DNA from: Orychophragmus violaceus
Taxonomy: Eukaryota; Streptophyta; Magnoliopsida; Brassicales; Brassicaceae
Direction: 5' to 3'
Assembly (NCBI GenBank): GCA_030180135.1
Contig: CM058232.1
Location: forward strand, 97,948,630 to 98,012,629
DNA length: 64,000 nucleotides
In this document: in pieces, positions 9,812 to 19,910 of the stretch
How positions within the stretch are numbered: the stretch's first letter is position 1
Layout of the letters: each line of letters starts with the position of its first letter
Notes under the pieces: generated by a model
Told to the model about the DNA's origin: nothing
The model's input: only the letters and a program-made list of their open reading frames with translations
The model's database searches: none
Made by a program: the position numbers and the translations under genes

Positions 9812-11131
9812 TTAATTCGTGTCATTTGACTTGAATCTCTTGGTGTTAATGTTATAAATTGGTGTGCTTTGGTTTAAAACATAAAGCCCATTCTCTAATG
9901 GGCTGCTACCATAAAATATATCATTGTAGTCAAAAGAACAACATTTATTCTTAATTGAAAACTGATATCCTTCTATATCCAAAACAGGAATAGAAATAAT
10001 ATTTCTGCTAATAGCAGGTACATAGTAGCAATTATTAAGTTCTAAAACCATACCAGAAGGTAAAGACAAATTAAATGTTCCTACGGCTAATGCAGCAACT
10101 CTTGCTCCATTCCCCACGCGCAGGTCCACTTGTCCTTTCTCCAACGTCCTACTGTTGCTTAGCCCCTGCATATTTGTACAAATATGAGCACCACAGCTGG
10201 TATCTAATACCCAAGAAGTAGAACCTAAAGTAGTAACATTTACTTCTATAACATAAATACCTGAAGACGAAGTCTCGAAAGTCTTCTTCTTCTTCTTCTC
10301 TTCCAGGAATTTGTTGCAATTTCTCTTCCAATGCCCAAGCTCATTACAGTAATGGCACTTATCAGTCTCAGATGGGCCGGGCTTGGGCTTGGTGGCTGGC
10401 GCAGGCTTGTCCTGGTTCTCAACCTGGATGGCCTTGCCCTTTCCCTTACCCTTGCCAAGTTTCTCAAACTTCTTGCCTCCTTGTACCATAAGTACGTTTG
10501 GAGTGCCCTTCTTGATATTTGGCTCAGCTGTCTTGAGCATGCCATGCAGCTCAGTCAACGTCTTCGTCAAGTTGTTCATGTTGTAGTTCATAACGAACTG
10601 ATCATAGCTTGACGGCAGTGACTGCAGAATGATGTCAGTAGCCAACTCTTGGCTAATGGGACAATCCAGCTTCCCCAGGTTATCAATATAACCCATCATC
10701 TTTATGACATGAGGACTTACTGGACCGTCAGTTGGTAGCTTGCATTCTATGAGAGACTTAACCGTCTGGTACCTCTCAGTTCGTGTCTGCTCCTGAAACA
10801 TACTTTTCAGGCTAGTGATCATCTCCATGGGCGACTCCACGTTCTCGTATTGCTTCTGCAAGTCCGAGTTCATGGTAGCCAACATGAGACAAGTCACATC
10901 GACCACATCATTAGAATGCTTATCCCAAGCACTCCTTTCTGCATGTGGAGCATTGGCTCTCGGTTTTTCAGGGAGAATATTTTCCAGGACATAGTCCCTC
11001 TTCTCCTGCTTGAGAACAATTCTCAAGTTCCGATACCATTCGAGAAAATTCGATCCATTTAACTTGTCCTTCTCAAGGACGGATCGCAGGGAGAAAGTAT
11101 TGTGATGAGTGTTAGTCATAGCTGAGATCAA
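9812..11131 (-). CDS. Copia-1 gag and protease start
   Basis: 439 codons. The gag (FSLRSVLEKDKLNGSNFLEW and following) has the UBN2-like capsid, a basic Lys/Gly linker, a CCHC zinc knuckle (CHYCNELGHWKRNC), and then the protease with WVLDTSCGAHICTN, where Gly of the usual DTG is Ser (DTS). The frame stops at a TAA where relatives continue into the integrase zinc domain (LWHCRLGHINEKRI). Gag packages the element RNA and the protease matures the polyprotein. Confidence 0.85.
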   Translation of the reverse strand: MISAMTNTHHNTFSLRSVLEKDKLNGSNFLEWYRNLRIVLKQEKRDYVLENILPEKPRANAPHAERSAWDKHSNDVVDVTCLMLATMNSDLQKQYENVESPMEMITSLKSMFQEQTRTERYQTVKSLIECKLPTDGPVSPHVIKMMGYIDNLGKLDCPISQELATDIILQSLPSSYDQFVMNYNMNNLTKTLTELHGMLKTAEPNIKKGTPNVLMVQGGKKFEKLGKGKGKGKAIQVENQDKPAPATKPKPGPSETDKCHYCNELGHWKRNCNKFLEEKKKKKTFETSSSGIYVIEVNVTTLGSTSWVLDTSCGAHICTNMQGLSNSRTLEKGQVDLRVGNGARVAALAVGTFNLSLPSGMVLELNNCYYVPAISRNIISIPVLDIEGYQFSIKNKCCSFDYNDIFYGSSPLENGLYVLNQSTPIYNINTKRFKSNDTN

Positions 11132-12208
11132 AGAAAGGAAAGGATTTAGTTTTGATGTTCAAGAAATGAGAAATCTTAACTATTAAGAAAACTCGCATTA
11201 TATTCAAACAATGTTTCCTCAAATGAATATAATGATCCAAGACCCATACTTCACTAAATTCGAGTGAGCCACTGGCTATCACCCAATTTTAGCTATCTAG
11301 GTAAGCAACTAATTTGCTAGTTATATCCAATACAACTCTTGGTTGTGGATTGACATCTCATGTCCAATCCACCTGATGTCTATGGGCCCAAAACGATTTT
11401 GATGGCCCATTCAAGTAAACCAATCTTTTGAGTCATGTAATTGTCGATGTCTTGCACTGCAAGTCCATCAACACGATTACTTCCTGTCTTACTTATGTAA
11501 TTGTGGACATCTTGCACTGCAAGTCTATCGCACAATGAAACAAGTCTTGACAGTTGACAAGATTGGGAAGACATCAAGTGTTACTTGATATTTGGTTGAG
11601 GAACGGAACCTTTAAAACGTTCAGTTTTATTATGTTTTAATTCTTCTAATTAAAGTTGATTTATCCCGGTTTGGTTCTGTGATTTCAGGTTCAATAACCT
11701 AAATCAGCGGATCTTGTGTCGACCGACACTACTTTAGTGTCGATCGATACAGATTAACCAAAACCAATTTGCGATAGCCGATCAATCCAATTGATCCGGT
11801 TTTGTGATAACCGGTCTGCGTCGATCGACACTACATTAGTGTCAGTCGATGTTAACCTTATCAACTCAATCGCAATAAATCGATTTAGTGGTTTAACCAT
11901 GTTAGCTAACCGGTCCAATCCAATTGAACCGATCAAGCTGACCGAAAGGTTTGTGTCGACCGACACAACTCTTGTGTCAATCGTCACAGTTAGGTTAAAC
12001 TTATGCTTCATTCGGGTTATCCTTATGTGTCGATCGACACCGGCTTGGTATCGATCGACACACGGCGATAAACCCTAATCGTTTTTCAGCAAATAACCTA
12101 AACTAGATTATCATGATCAAAACGAGTTTTAGCATGCTTGTATCAACCATACAGTGATCTAGATTCAACTAATCTAATCAACATGCTACTGATTCAATAG
12201 AACCCTAA
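11132..12208 (-). repeat. Copia-1 untranslated leader with palindromic GTGTCGATCGACAC repeats
   Basis: Non-coding leader between the primer site and gag. It carries the 14-mer GTGTCGAYCGACAC or close variants at 11716, 11737, 11818, 11953, 12027 and about 12047. It also holds a direct repeat near 11430 and 11495 sharing CTTGCACTGCAAGTC, and a GGTTCAATTG-type repeated tract at 11760-11950. No gene is seen. Confidence 0.75.
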
Positions 12209-12222
12209 GGCTCTGATACCAC

Positions 12223-12907
12223 TGTAGGAATTTCTAGCAGTTCCTAATCCAATTAGGCAGCCCTAGTCTGAATTCCGTAGCCTAGGATCTAGGGTTCATG
12301 TTATATTGAATCTACAGATCTCGAAGTTACCTGGTGATTAGCAGCGGAAGGGTTTTGCAAGTACTCGAGATTCTCAGCGCCTCAAATGCTGCGCCTCTAC
12401 TGGTATCCACACACACACGAACTGAACAACAGGGATGCTAGTGCCTTTAGAGATCCAATCTCTTGAGAGGTTTCTAGTTTCTTTTGGTGGCTGTGAATTA
12501 GGTCAGATTGGTGGTAAAATTCGACCATATATCTTATATATGTTGACTTAAATCACGGCCCGAATAACCAACGATTAAACCGAAGTTAATCTGGCCATTC
12601 GCGATCTGTGTCGATCGATGCACATACTGTGTCGATCGACACTGCCTCAAAAACTCGATATTGAATGCATATCAAATATGCATTTATCAGATCATTACAT
12701 TAATGATCAACCTCACATTCTTTGTTCAGTTTGCTTAGGTGTGTGACCCTGTAGGATCATATAACACTAGCAATGGGTTCTAAACTCATTGATCATAAGT
12801 GGCTTCTAGCAAAACATTATGATTACCTAGTATTATATGACTGTCTCATCTCGACAATACAACTCTCACTTAGAGTAAGTACAATAGATTTCAGGACATT
12901 CCCAACA
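12223..12907 (-). repeat. Copia-1 5' LTR
   Basis: 685 bp, bounded by the primer site at about 12209-12222 and the GATTG duplication at 12908-12912. The palindromic motif near 12627 is perfect here but mutated in the other LTR. Confidence 0.92.
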
Positions 12908-12912
12908 GATTG

Positions 12913-12932
12913 TAAAACTGAAAAATGTTTAA
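12913..12932 (+). pseudogene. Displaced 3' tip of the vanB-like coding exon
   Basis: Directly after the right GATTG duplication, the sequence continues the exon-2 frame from 5650 and reaches TAA at 12930-12932. This is seen only when Copia-1 and one duplication copy are ignored. Confidence 0.6.
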
Positions 12933-13287
12933 AACCTTGCTTTATATCTACTTTCTAAGTTTTAAGTTATTGGATCTTGTTCCAGATGCTGTCTGAATTG
13001 TTGTTTGTTGTTGACTTTATGTTTGCTTATTTATCATCGTTTTCTTTGTTTAAGGCATTATCTAATTAAAACCTTCTATTTTCTATGTTTTCTTATTCTT
13101 TCTTAAGCTTGATGTGATCTTAAAACCTTAAACAAGAAAAGGACATAAATTTAGAGTATTCAAGACAAAAGGATAAATAGAGACATGAGCTGGTTTTTTT
13201 AAACGAAACAAAACGAACTAAAAGAGTGACTTGTTATTTTAAACCAAAAACAAAACAACTGAGAACACAATAAACGAAGAGAACGAT
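12933..13287. other. Convergent 3' ends of vanB- and vanC-like genes
   Basis: AT-rich sequence between the vanB stop (12932, plus) and the vanC stop (13288, minus); presumably both 3' UTRs. No gene, repeat or structured RNA seen. Confidence 0.5.
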
Positions 13288-14473
13288 CTACACGGTTTTC
13301 TCCTTTAATTCCTTCACGGAGGCTTCCACTGCGGTAAGTCTTCCATCAAATCCTTCAACTGTGGTCACAACTGCCTTCATCTCCTCCTTCATTTCTTTCT
13401 GAAACCTGTTTAGGATCTGCTCGATTGCGATGTGTCCCGGTCCCGGAGGGAGAATGGTGGCAACTGGCTCCGTATCTGGCTCACCAACTGGCTCGGGATC
13501 TGGTCTTCGGGCAGCGACATCCGCGTGGTACATATCTTCAAAGAAAACGGTCAATCCTTGTCCCAAACGCTTCATCCAGCTTTCCACAACGATATCATGC
13601 ATATCAACGTCATCGTTTTCCTCCCTGAGTCGAAGCAGAAGAGCTTTTTCCCCATCATTCTGAGGAAACAGGATACTGTCTATGTCCTGTTTCACGGAAA
13701 ACAAAATCACTATAATTTTAATTATTTTAACCAAACAAACTAATTTGAAAATAATGAAAACCTACTTTAGTTGTTCCAAGTTCCTCGTTAATCTTCGACA
13801 GAGGGAAGCCTTTCATGTCGCAGCTCTTGAATCTTGTCTGGCACATCCTAGGACAATCTTCATCTGCGTCTGCTACGTCTTCTCTGAATTTTTTCCTCAA
13901 ATCAGGGATCGCCTCGAATGGTAAAAACTAAATAAGACAAAAATGAAGAGTATAACTTAGTATTTCCAGTATTACACCATACTAAGAACATAGTATTACT
14001 TAGTATTTCCAGTATTACGTCATGCTAAGAACATAATATTACCTAGTATTTCCAGATATACACAAATCAAATAAAAGTGTTTCACTAACCTCTAATGGAA
14101 GACAAAATCCTGGAATCGGCCATTGCCCTCCCTCTTTCACAAGCCCTCCAAAATGCTCTACTGTGTGCTTGATCTAACTAAGCATATAATCAAAAGACAG
14201 TCTCCCCCAAGGGAATTTCTTACAGAGCTTGAGATCATCCACTGCTCTCAGAAGGAATGGACTCACAGGGGTTCCTTTTTTTACCACACTTGGTCTGCGT
14301 TATGAGAACGCTGCACAAGAAGAACAGGACCAACATCTTCAGCCTATCTCGACCTGCTTCCTCCATCTCATCTAGCTTCGCTTTGACGTCTTCGAATCTA
14401 ACAACACCTTTACCAAAATACTTAGTCACAAACTTCATACCACCAAGCTTCTTATAATACGGTGGGTAGTTCC
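13288..14473 (-). pseudogene. vanC-like DUF1985 gene, 3' part (exon 3 end to exon 5)
   Basis: Minus strand. The end of exon 3 (14090-14473) carries the DUF1985 core (KFVTKYFGKGVVRFEDVKAKL, AGRDRLKMLVLFFLCSVL, then FLLRAVDDLKLCKKFPWGRLSF in another frame). Exon 4 is 13766-13912 (AIPDLRKKFREDV...), exon 5 is 13288-13686 and ends in a coiled coil (EQILNRFQKEMKEEMKAV). Two defects are visible: one extra base in an A7 run near 14272 shifts the frame, and a TAG follows YMLS near 14171. There is no Ulp1 protease domain after DUF1985. In Arabidopsis, VANC proteins are DUF1985 proteins that bind the element's own DNA and remove silencing; that role is inferred for the ancestor, and this copy is probably dead. 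Confidence 0.78.
13967..14018 (-). promoter_or_regulatory. YAGTATTAC motifs in vanC intron 3
   Basis: Exact YAGTATTAC on the plus strand at 13967-13975, 13991-13999 and 14010-14018, inside the intron 13913-14089, with near copies (TAGTATTTCC, ATAATATTAC). A 34-37 bp unit (TTAGTATTTCCAGTATTAC plus a CATRCTAAGAACATA spacer) is duplicated in tandem. Confidence 0.75.
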
Positions 14474-15120
14474 TGTTGGATTATTAGTGTGTTCATGGTT
14501 TAATTCACAGATTACAACCTAGCACACATAACTCAGATCTAGGTGATTTGCAGTTGAATCAAACAGATCAGGATCATTACCTCTTTTAGAGTGCAGCGGA
14601 TTGATTGGTAATGTCGAGATCACTTAGAGCAGATGATTACCGACTCCTCCTTGGTATCCACACGCTTACAAGCTTTGGATCAGGTTGCTAGACCAAGCTG
14701 GAATGAATCAGAGAGAGAGGAATGGTGGCTGTCAAAATCGCATAGGGAAGTGTGTGTGTTTGCCCTAGGCGCCATTCCTCATCCTTATATGGGCCCAAGT
14801 TATTAAACTAATGGCCTATTAGGATTTTGGGCCCAAGACACAAATCAGACAAAAACCTGTATTTTGTCTGGCCCAATTCTCTGTACAAATACAGTAAATG
14901 CCTTTGCATCTTACCGTATTAATTCCATTTAACTTTCCCGTTAGCTATGGTGTGTGACCCTTAGGGATCATACAATACTGGTAATAAGTCCTAAACTTAT
15001 AGATCATGAGCGGGCTCCAGCAAGTCATCATGATCACCCAGTATTTATGACTTATGTCTGATCTCGACACTTATCATACTTTCTAGAGATAGTACGGTAG
15101 ATTTCAGGACATTCCCAACA
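14474..15120 (-). repeat. Copia-2 3' LTR
   Basis: 647 bp, TG...CA, next to the GTTCC duplication on one side and the polypurine tract on the other. Confidence 0.94.
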
Positions 15121-15953
15121 ATCTCCCACTTGTACTGGAATCCTACATTCCCTAGTCCTTTTGTCTCAATATCTCGATCTGGCATAAGGCAAGATGCGTG
15201 TCATCCTTATATAGCCAGACCATTTTAATCGGACCAGATTTGATACTGACAATTCAAACGACTTGGGCAAGTCCGTTTGGGAGTGGCCACTCTCTTACCA
15301 GCTATCAAGTCTCCGATTGGCCTAGAGATATTACCTCCGATATACGGCAGGGACAAATCCCATCTTGTTCCATCACTATGAACTACACACTTCATAATAC
15401 ACCCAACCAAGGTTCTTATAGCTCCCAGTTACGAAACAGCGTTAGACAATGATCAAAGCGCATCACTCCATGTGCAGCCACATGCATGCAAACTCAGGTC
15501 TAAGGACTATACTCTATAGTCGTATATGAGAACCTCTTATGACACAGATATTAATATCTTGTAGAGTTCTCATTAGCGGGCCATGTCCGGTCATATGCTC
15601 CCCTACATATACCTATGTGTCGACTTTGATGCCGCGCATCTATGACCCCTCGAAACTTGGTCATAAGTCTCAACACATTCTAGTCTCAAGTGGTTGTTGG
15701 TGTTCCAATTTCAACAACCTTCGACTATGGACACTATGATTTATGTCATTTCGTTAAATATGGGGTTTCAGGATCAAGTCTACTCATGTACTTCGATGGC
15801 CCATATATAATGACATGAATCATTTTGGAACGATTATTTTATATCACAGTTAAAAATAATCCAGAAATAAAATTTCATTAACATAAAAAATGTTTACATG
15901 AACCAATCAAAATAACTAAAATAAAGCCCTCACAACTCCCACTCAAAAAGAGA
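15121..15953 (-). other. Copia-2 3' untranslated region
   Basis: No coding sequence seen. Polypurine tract complement at 15121-15138; the rest resembles the corresponding region of Copia-1 and Copia-4 (shared GACTATACTCTATAGTCG). Confidence 0.65.
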
Positions 15954-17690
15954 TTACATTTGAATATCTCTAATTCCTACAGCAGCAGTATGCAACTCGT
16001 GCTTAGGTCTCGGGAGTGGCTTTGTTAACGGGTCAGCCACGTTCTCATCTGTGGGAACTCTGCTGACCATCACTTCACCTCTATTCACTATATCACGAAT
16101 CAGGTGATACCTTCTCATAATATGTTTGGATTTCTGATGATGTCTCGGTTCCTTGGCTTGAGCAATTGCACCATTGTTGTCACAATACAGTGCTAGAGGC
16201 TCAGTGGCATTTGGGAATACACCGAGTTCAATCAAGAAGTTCCTTATCCAAACTCCTTCGTTCGCAGCTTCTGAAGCAGCGATGTATTCAGCTTCAGTTG
16301 TGGAATCTGCCACGGTGCTCTGCTTGGAGCTCTTCCAACTTACTGCACCGCCATTCAGACAGAAGATGTAACCAGACTGTGACCGGAAATCATCTTTATC
16401 TGTCTGAAAACTTGCATCCGTGAATCCACTCATTTCAAGCACTTCACTTCCTCCGTAAACCAAGAACTTATCCTTAGTATTTCTTAAATACTTCAGGATA
16501 TTCTTTACGGCAATCCAGTGATTCTCACCTGGATTAGACTGGTACCTACTCGTCATGCTTAGTGCATAAGCAACATCAGGACGAGTACAGATCATGGCAT
16601 ACATGATAGATCCTATAGCCGAAGCATAAGGAATTCTACTCATGCGCTTAAGCTCATCAGGTGTTTTAGGACACTGATCCTTGCTTAGTGTAGCACCATG
16701 TATCATTGGCGTGAACCTCTTCTTGGATTTATCCATTCCGAATCGATGCAGGATTTTATCTATATAAGCATCTTGACAAAGTCCAATCAGCTTTTTAGAT
16801 CTATCTCTAAAGATTCGGATTCCAAGAACATACGCGGCTTCACCCATGTCCTTCATGGAAAAACAACTTCCCAGCCAGTCTTTTACAGACTTCAGCATTG
16901 GAATATCATTTCCAAGAAGCAATATGTCATCGACATATAGGATAAGAAACGCCACTTTGCTCCCACTAGTTTTCTTATACACACATTGTTCTTCCTTGTT
17001 TCTGATGAAGTCAAAATTCTTTATTGCCTCATCAAAACGAAGATTCCAACTCCTGGATGCTTGCTTCAATCCATAAATGGATTTGTGAAGCTTGCATACT
17101 TTCCCAGCATTCTTAGGATCAATGTAACCGTCAGGCTGTGTCATGTACACATCCTCCTCCAAGATTCCATTCAGGAAGGCGGTTTTCACATCCATCTGCC
17201 AAATCTCATAATCATAATAAGCGGCAGTTGCTAGGAGAATCCGAATTGATTTCATCATGGCCACTGGTGAATAGGTTTCATCATAGTCTATACCATGAAT
17301 TTGCTTGAAACCTTTTGCCACCAACCTGGCCTTGTAAATCTGGACATTCCCATCCATGTCAATCTTCTTCTTGAAGATCCATTTACACTCGATGGCTTTT
17401 GCACCAGCGGGTAAATCAACCAGTGAAAACACTCGGTTGACAGACATGGAGTCCATCTCGGATTCAGTGGCTTCACGCCACTTTAAGGAGTCAGGGCCCA
17501 TCATGGCTTCTGCGAAGTTCGAGGGTTCATCACCGTCAATGATCAAAAGATCATGGCAATTAGTCACAAGGAATCCCTGATATCTATCAGGTTCCTGACG
17601 GATCCTTCCGGATCTTCGAACTTCAGGTACTACAGGTTCAGGTTCTATTACAGCTTCATGTAATTCATCCTGCTGTTCTTCCTCATTAGG
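15954..17690 (-). CDS. Copia-2 reverse transcriptase and RNase H
   Basis: Directly in frame with gag-integrase after a single TAA. The stretch includes RVT_2 (CKWIFKKKIDMDGNVQIYKARLVAKG, QMDVKTAFLNGILEEDVYM, YGLKQASRSWNLRFD), the polymerase active site LILYVDDILLLGND, and RNase H (SGFTDASFQTD, STTEAEYIAASEA, LYCDNNGA), ending VADPLTKPLPRPKHE...IQM. A frame of 537 codons begins at 17567; the ~40 codons between the stop and that point are also open. It would copy element RNA into DNA in cytoplasmic particles. Confidence 0.9.
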   Translation of the reverse strand, partial: PNEEEQQDELHEAVIEPEPVVPEVRRSGRIRQEPDRYQGFLVTNCHDLLIIDGDEPSNFAEAMMGPDSLKWREATESEMDSMSVNRVFSLVDLPAGAKAIECKWIFKKKIDMDGNVQIYKARLVAKGFKQIHGIDYDETYSPVAMMKSIRILLATAAYYDYEIWQMDVKTAFLNGILEEDVYMTQPDGYIDPKNAGKVCKLHKSIYGLKQASRSWNLRFDEAIKNFDFIRNKEEQCVYKKTSGSKVAFLILYVDDILLLGNDIPMLKSVKDWLGSCFSMKDMGEAAYVLGIRIFRDRSKKLIGLCQDAYIDKILHRFGMDKSKKRFTPMIHGATLSKDQCPKTPDELKRMSRIPYASAIGSIMYAMICTRPDVAYALSMTSRYQSNPGENHWIAVKNILKYLRNTKDKFLVYGGSEVLEMSGFTDASFQTDKDDFRSQSGYIFCLNGGAVSWKSSKQSTVADSTTEAEYIAASEAANEGVWIRNFLIELGVFPNATEPLALYCDNNGAIAQAKEPRHHQKSKHIMRRYHLIRDIVNRGEVMVSRVPTDENVADPLTKPLPRPKHELHTAAVGIRDIQM

Positions 17691-19910
17691 TTAAACAGGT
17701 TCCTGTCCTTCTTGAATTTCATCAAGTTGTACCTTACTCCCACTATCTTTCTTAGAGAGAAATTCCCTCTCAAGAAAAGTGCAATCCCGAGCAACAAAGA
17801 TCTTGTTCTCGGATCGCAGATAGAAGTAATAAGCCTTGGTATCCCTTGGATAACCAATGAAGTAGCATTTGTCAGATTTTGGTGTAAGCTTGTCTGAGAT
17901 TAATCTTTTGACATAGGCTTCACAACCCCAAATTCTGAGAAAAGACATTGCTGGAGCTTTTCCAGTCCATAACTCATATGGTGTCTTTGCTACTGCTTTT
18001 GATGGCACTCTGTTCAGTGTGAACGTTGCGGTCAGCAAAGCATATCCCCAAAGGGATATAGGAAGGTCTGTGTGACTCATCATGGATCGGACCATATCTA
18101 ACAATGTCCAATTCCTTCTCTCAGACACACCATTCCACTGAGGTGTTCCAGGAGGTGTGAGTTGGGAGATGATCCCACACTCACTCAGATGATCACGGAA
18201 TTCCTGGCTCAAGTATTCTCCTCCTCGGTCCGACCGAAGAGCCTTAATACTTTTACCAAGCTGGTTCTGTACTTCATTCTGGAATTCTTTGAACTTTTCA
18301 AAGGTTTCCGACTTATGTTTCATCAAGTAGACATATCCATATCTACTGAAATCATCAGTGAATGTAATGAAGTACTGATAGTTTCCTCTAGCATTTGTGG
18401 ACATTGGGCCACACACGTCAGTATGTATCAGGCCCAATAGTTCACTGGCCCTTTCTGTGGGTTTGTTGAAAGGGGCCCGTGTCATTTTGCCCATTAGGCA
18501 AGATTCGCATTGCTCACAAGACTCAAAGTCAAATGAGCCCAAGAGTCCATTTGAATGGAGCCTCTTGACGCGTTTCTCACTAATGTGCCCCAAACGACAA
18601 TGCCAGAGAAACATTTCATTTTCTTCGTTAGATTTGAACCGTTTTGTATTAATGTTATATACTGGAGCAGATTGATCCAGCATGTACAGCCCATTAATAA
18701 GAGGGGCACAGCCATAGAACATATTATTGAGATTAAAGGAACACAATTTATTCTTAATAGAAAAATCAAATCCTTGCAAATCCAATAATGAAACTGAAAT
18801 GATATTTCTGCTTATAGCAGGTACAAAATAACAATTCTCAAGTTCTAAAATCAATCCAGAAGGTAAAGACAACAAGTAAGTGCCAACGGCCAGTGCTGGA
18901 ACCTTCGCTCCATTGCCAACCCGCAACTCTACTTGCCCTTGCTTCAACCTTCTACTGTTGCTGAGCGCCTGCATATTAGTACAAATATGAGCCCCACATC
19001 CAGTATCTAATACCCAAGTGGTATTATCAGAAGTAGTAGTATTTACTTCAATAACAAAAATACCTGAAGCAGTAGTCTCCAAGGACTTCTTCTTCTTCTT
19101 CAGACTTTCCTGGTATTTCTTACAGTCCCTGCGATAATGCCCTGCCTCTTTGCAAAAGTGGCAGATATCAGAAGGCCCAGCTTTAGACACGGGCTTGGGC
19201 TTGGCCTTTTCGACTGCCTTGCCCTTTCCCTTGTCTGCAGCGGATTTCTTGAAACCCTTGCCCTTCTGCACCATGAGTACAGATGGATCCTTGGCCTTCT
19301 TCAGATTAGGTTCTGCAGTCTTGAGCATACCATGTAGCTCAGGCAAAGTCTTTATCAACCCATGCATATTATAGTTCAAGATGAACTGGTCATATGCAGG
19401 AGTAAGAGACTGCAGAATGATATCACAAGCAAGCTCTTGGCTTATAGGACAGTCGAGTCTAGTCAAATGATCGAGATAACCCATCATTTTCAGAACATGT
19501 GGACTCACTGCTGCATCCTTAGCCATTTTACAGTCCAAGAGATTCTTAACAGTTTGGAATCTCTCTGTACGAGCCTGCTCCTGAAACAACGCTTTCAGGT
19601 TTGCCATCAGTTCCATGGGACAAGTCAGGCCTTCCCACTGCATCTGCAGTTCGGGAGCCATTGTCGCCAACATTAGGCAAACCACGTCATTAGCATCTGA
19701 AGAATGCGTATCCCAAGCATTCTTCACAGCTTGTGCGGCATTATTCGCAGGTCTAGGGGAGAGAACTCTTTCAAGGACATAAGCCTTCTTCTCCTGCCTG
19801 AGCACAAGTCTCAGGTTCCTGGACCAGTTCAGGAAGTTTGATCCGTTCAGTTTGTCCTTCTCAAGGGCAGACCGGATCGAGAAAGTGTTTTGTGTTGTTG
19901 TGCTTGACAT
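17691..19910 (-). CDS. Copia-2 gag-protease-integrase
   Basis: 739 codons from ATG 19910. Gag begins FSIRSALEKDKLNGSNFL and has the capsid-like UBN2 region, a Lys/Pro linker and a CCHC knuckle (CHFCKEAGHYRRDC). The aspartic protease motif is canonical (WVLDTGCGAHICTN). The integrase zinc site (LWHCRLGH, CEQCESC) is followed by the catalytic core: Asp in HTDVCGP, Asp in TFTDDFSRYGYVYLM, and a downstream core segment RSDRGGEYLSQEF. The frame reaches a TAA at about 17688 after EGQEPV, beyond which coding sense continues unbroken into RT, so this is a nonsense mutation or annotated end within the linker, not the natural end of pol. Confidence 0.9.
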   Translation of the reverse strand: MSSTTTQNTFSIRSALEKDKLNGSNFLNWSRNLRLVLRQEKKAYVLERVLSPRPANNAAQAVKNAWDTHSSDANDVVCLMLATMAPELQMQWEGLTCPMELMANLKALFQEQARTERFQTVKNLLDCKMAKDAAVSPHVLKMMGYLDHLTRLDCPISQELACDIILQSLTPAYDQFILNYNMHGLIKTLPELHGMLKTAEPNLKKAKDPSVLMVQKGKGFKKSAADKGKGKAVEKAKPKPVSKAGPSDICHFCKEAGHYRRDCKKYQESLKKKKKSLETTASGIFVIEVNTTTSDNTTWVLDTGCGAHICTNMQALSNSRRLKQGQVELRVGNGAKVPALAVGTYLLSLPSGLILELENCYFVPAISRNIISVSLLDLQGFDFSIKNKLCSFNLNNMFYGCAPLINGLYMLDQSAPVYNINTKRFKSNEENEMFLWHCRLGHISEKRVKRLHSNGLLGSFDFESCEQCESCLMGKMTRAPFNKPTERASELLGLIHTDVCGPMSTNARGNYQYFITFTDDFSRYGYVYLMKHKSETFEKFKEFQNEVQNQLGKSIKALRSDRGGEYLSQEFRDHLSECGIISQLTPPGTPQWNGVSERRNWTLLDMVRSMMSHTDLPISLWGYALLTATFTLNRVPSKAVAKTPYELWTGKAPAMSFLRIWGCEAYVKRLISDKLTPKSDKCYFIGYPRDTKAYYFYLRSENKIFVARDCTFLEREFLSKKDSGSKVQLDEIQEGQEPV

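Larger units (their letters stand above)
5651..12907 (-). mobile_element. Copia-1 LTR retrotransposon, nested in the VANDAL-like element
   Basis: Two 685-bp LTRs (5651-6335 and 12223-12907) both start TGTAGGAATT and end CCAACA, and are flanked by the 5-bp duplication GATTG (5646-5650, 12908-12912). A primer site complementary to tRNA-Met (complement of GGCTCTGATACCAC) abuts the right LTR, and a polypurine tract (complement of ATCTCCCACTTGTACTGG) abuts the left LTR, so it is transcribed on the minus strand. By hand the LTRs differ at about 12 positions (about 1.8%). Gag and pol are present with several nonsense codons and a frameshift, so it is not autonomous. Confidence 0.93.

Noticed and set aside
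11716..12060. CRISPR-like array from regularly repeated palindromes
   Set aside because: Spacers are not unique uniform units, the motif lies in an LTR-retrotransposon leader, and this is a plant genome.
13288..14473. Ulp1-type cysteine protease gene (as in Kaonashi MULEs)
   Set aside because: DUF1985 is present but the gene ends in a coiled coil without the His/Asp/Cys protease domain, so a VANC-like assignment fits better.
14985..15020. ATACTGGTAATAAG in the Copia-2 LTRs as a VANC-type motif
   Set aside because: It differs from YAGTATTAY at key positions and occurs once per LTR, not as an array.
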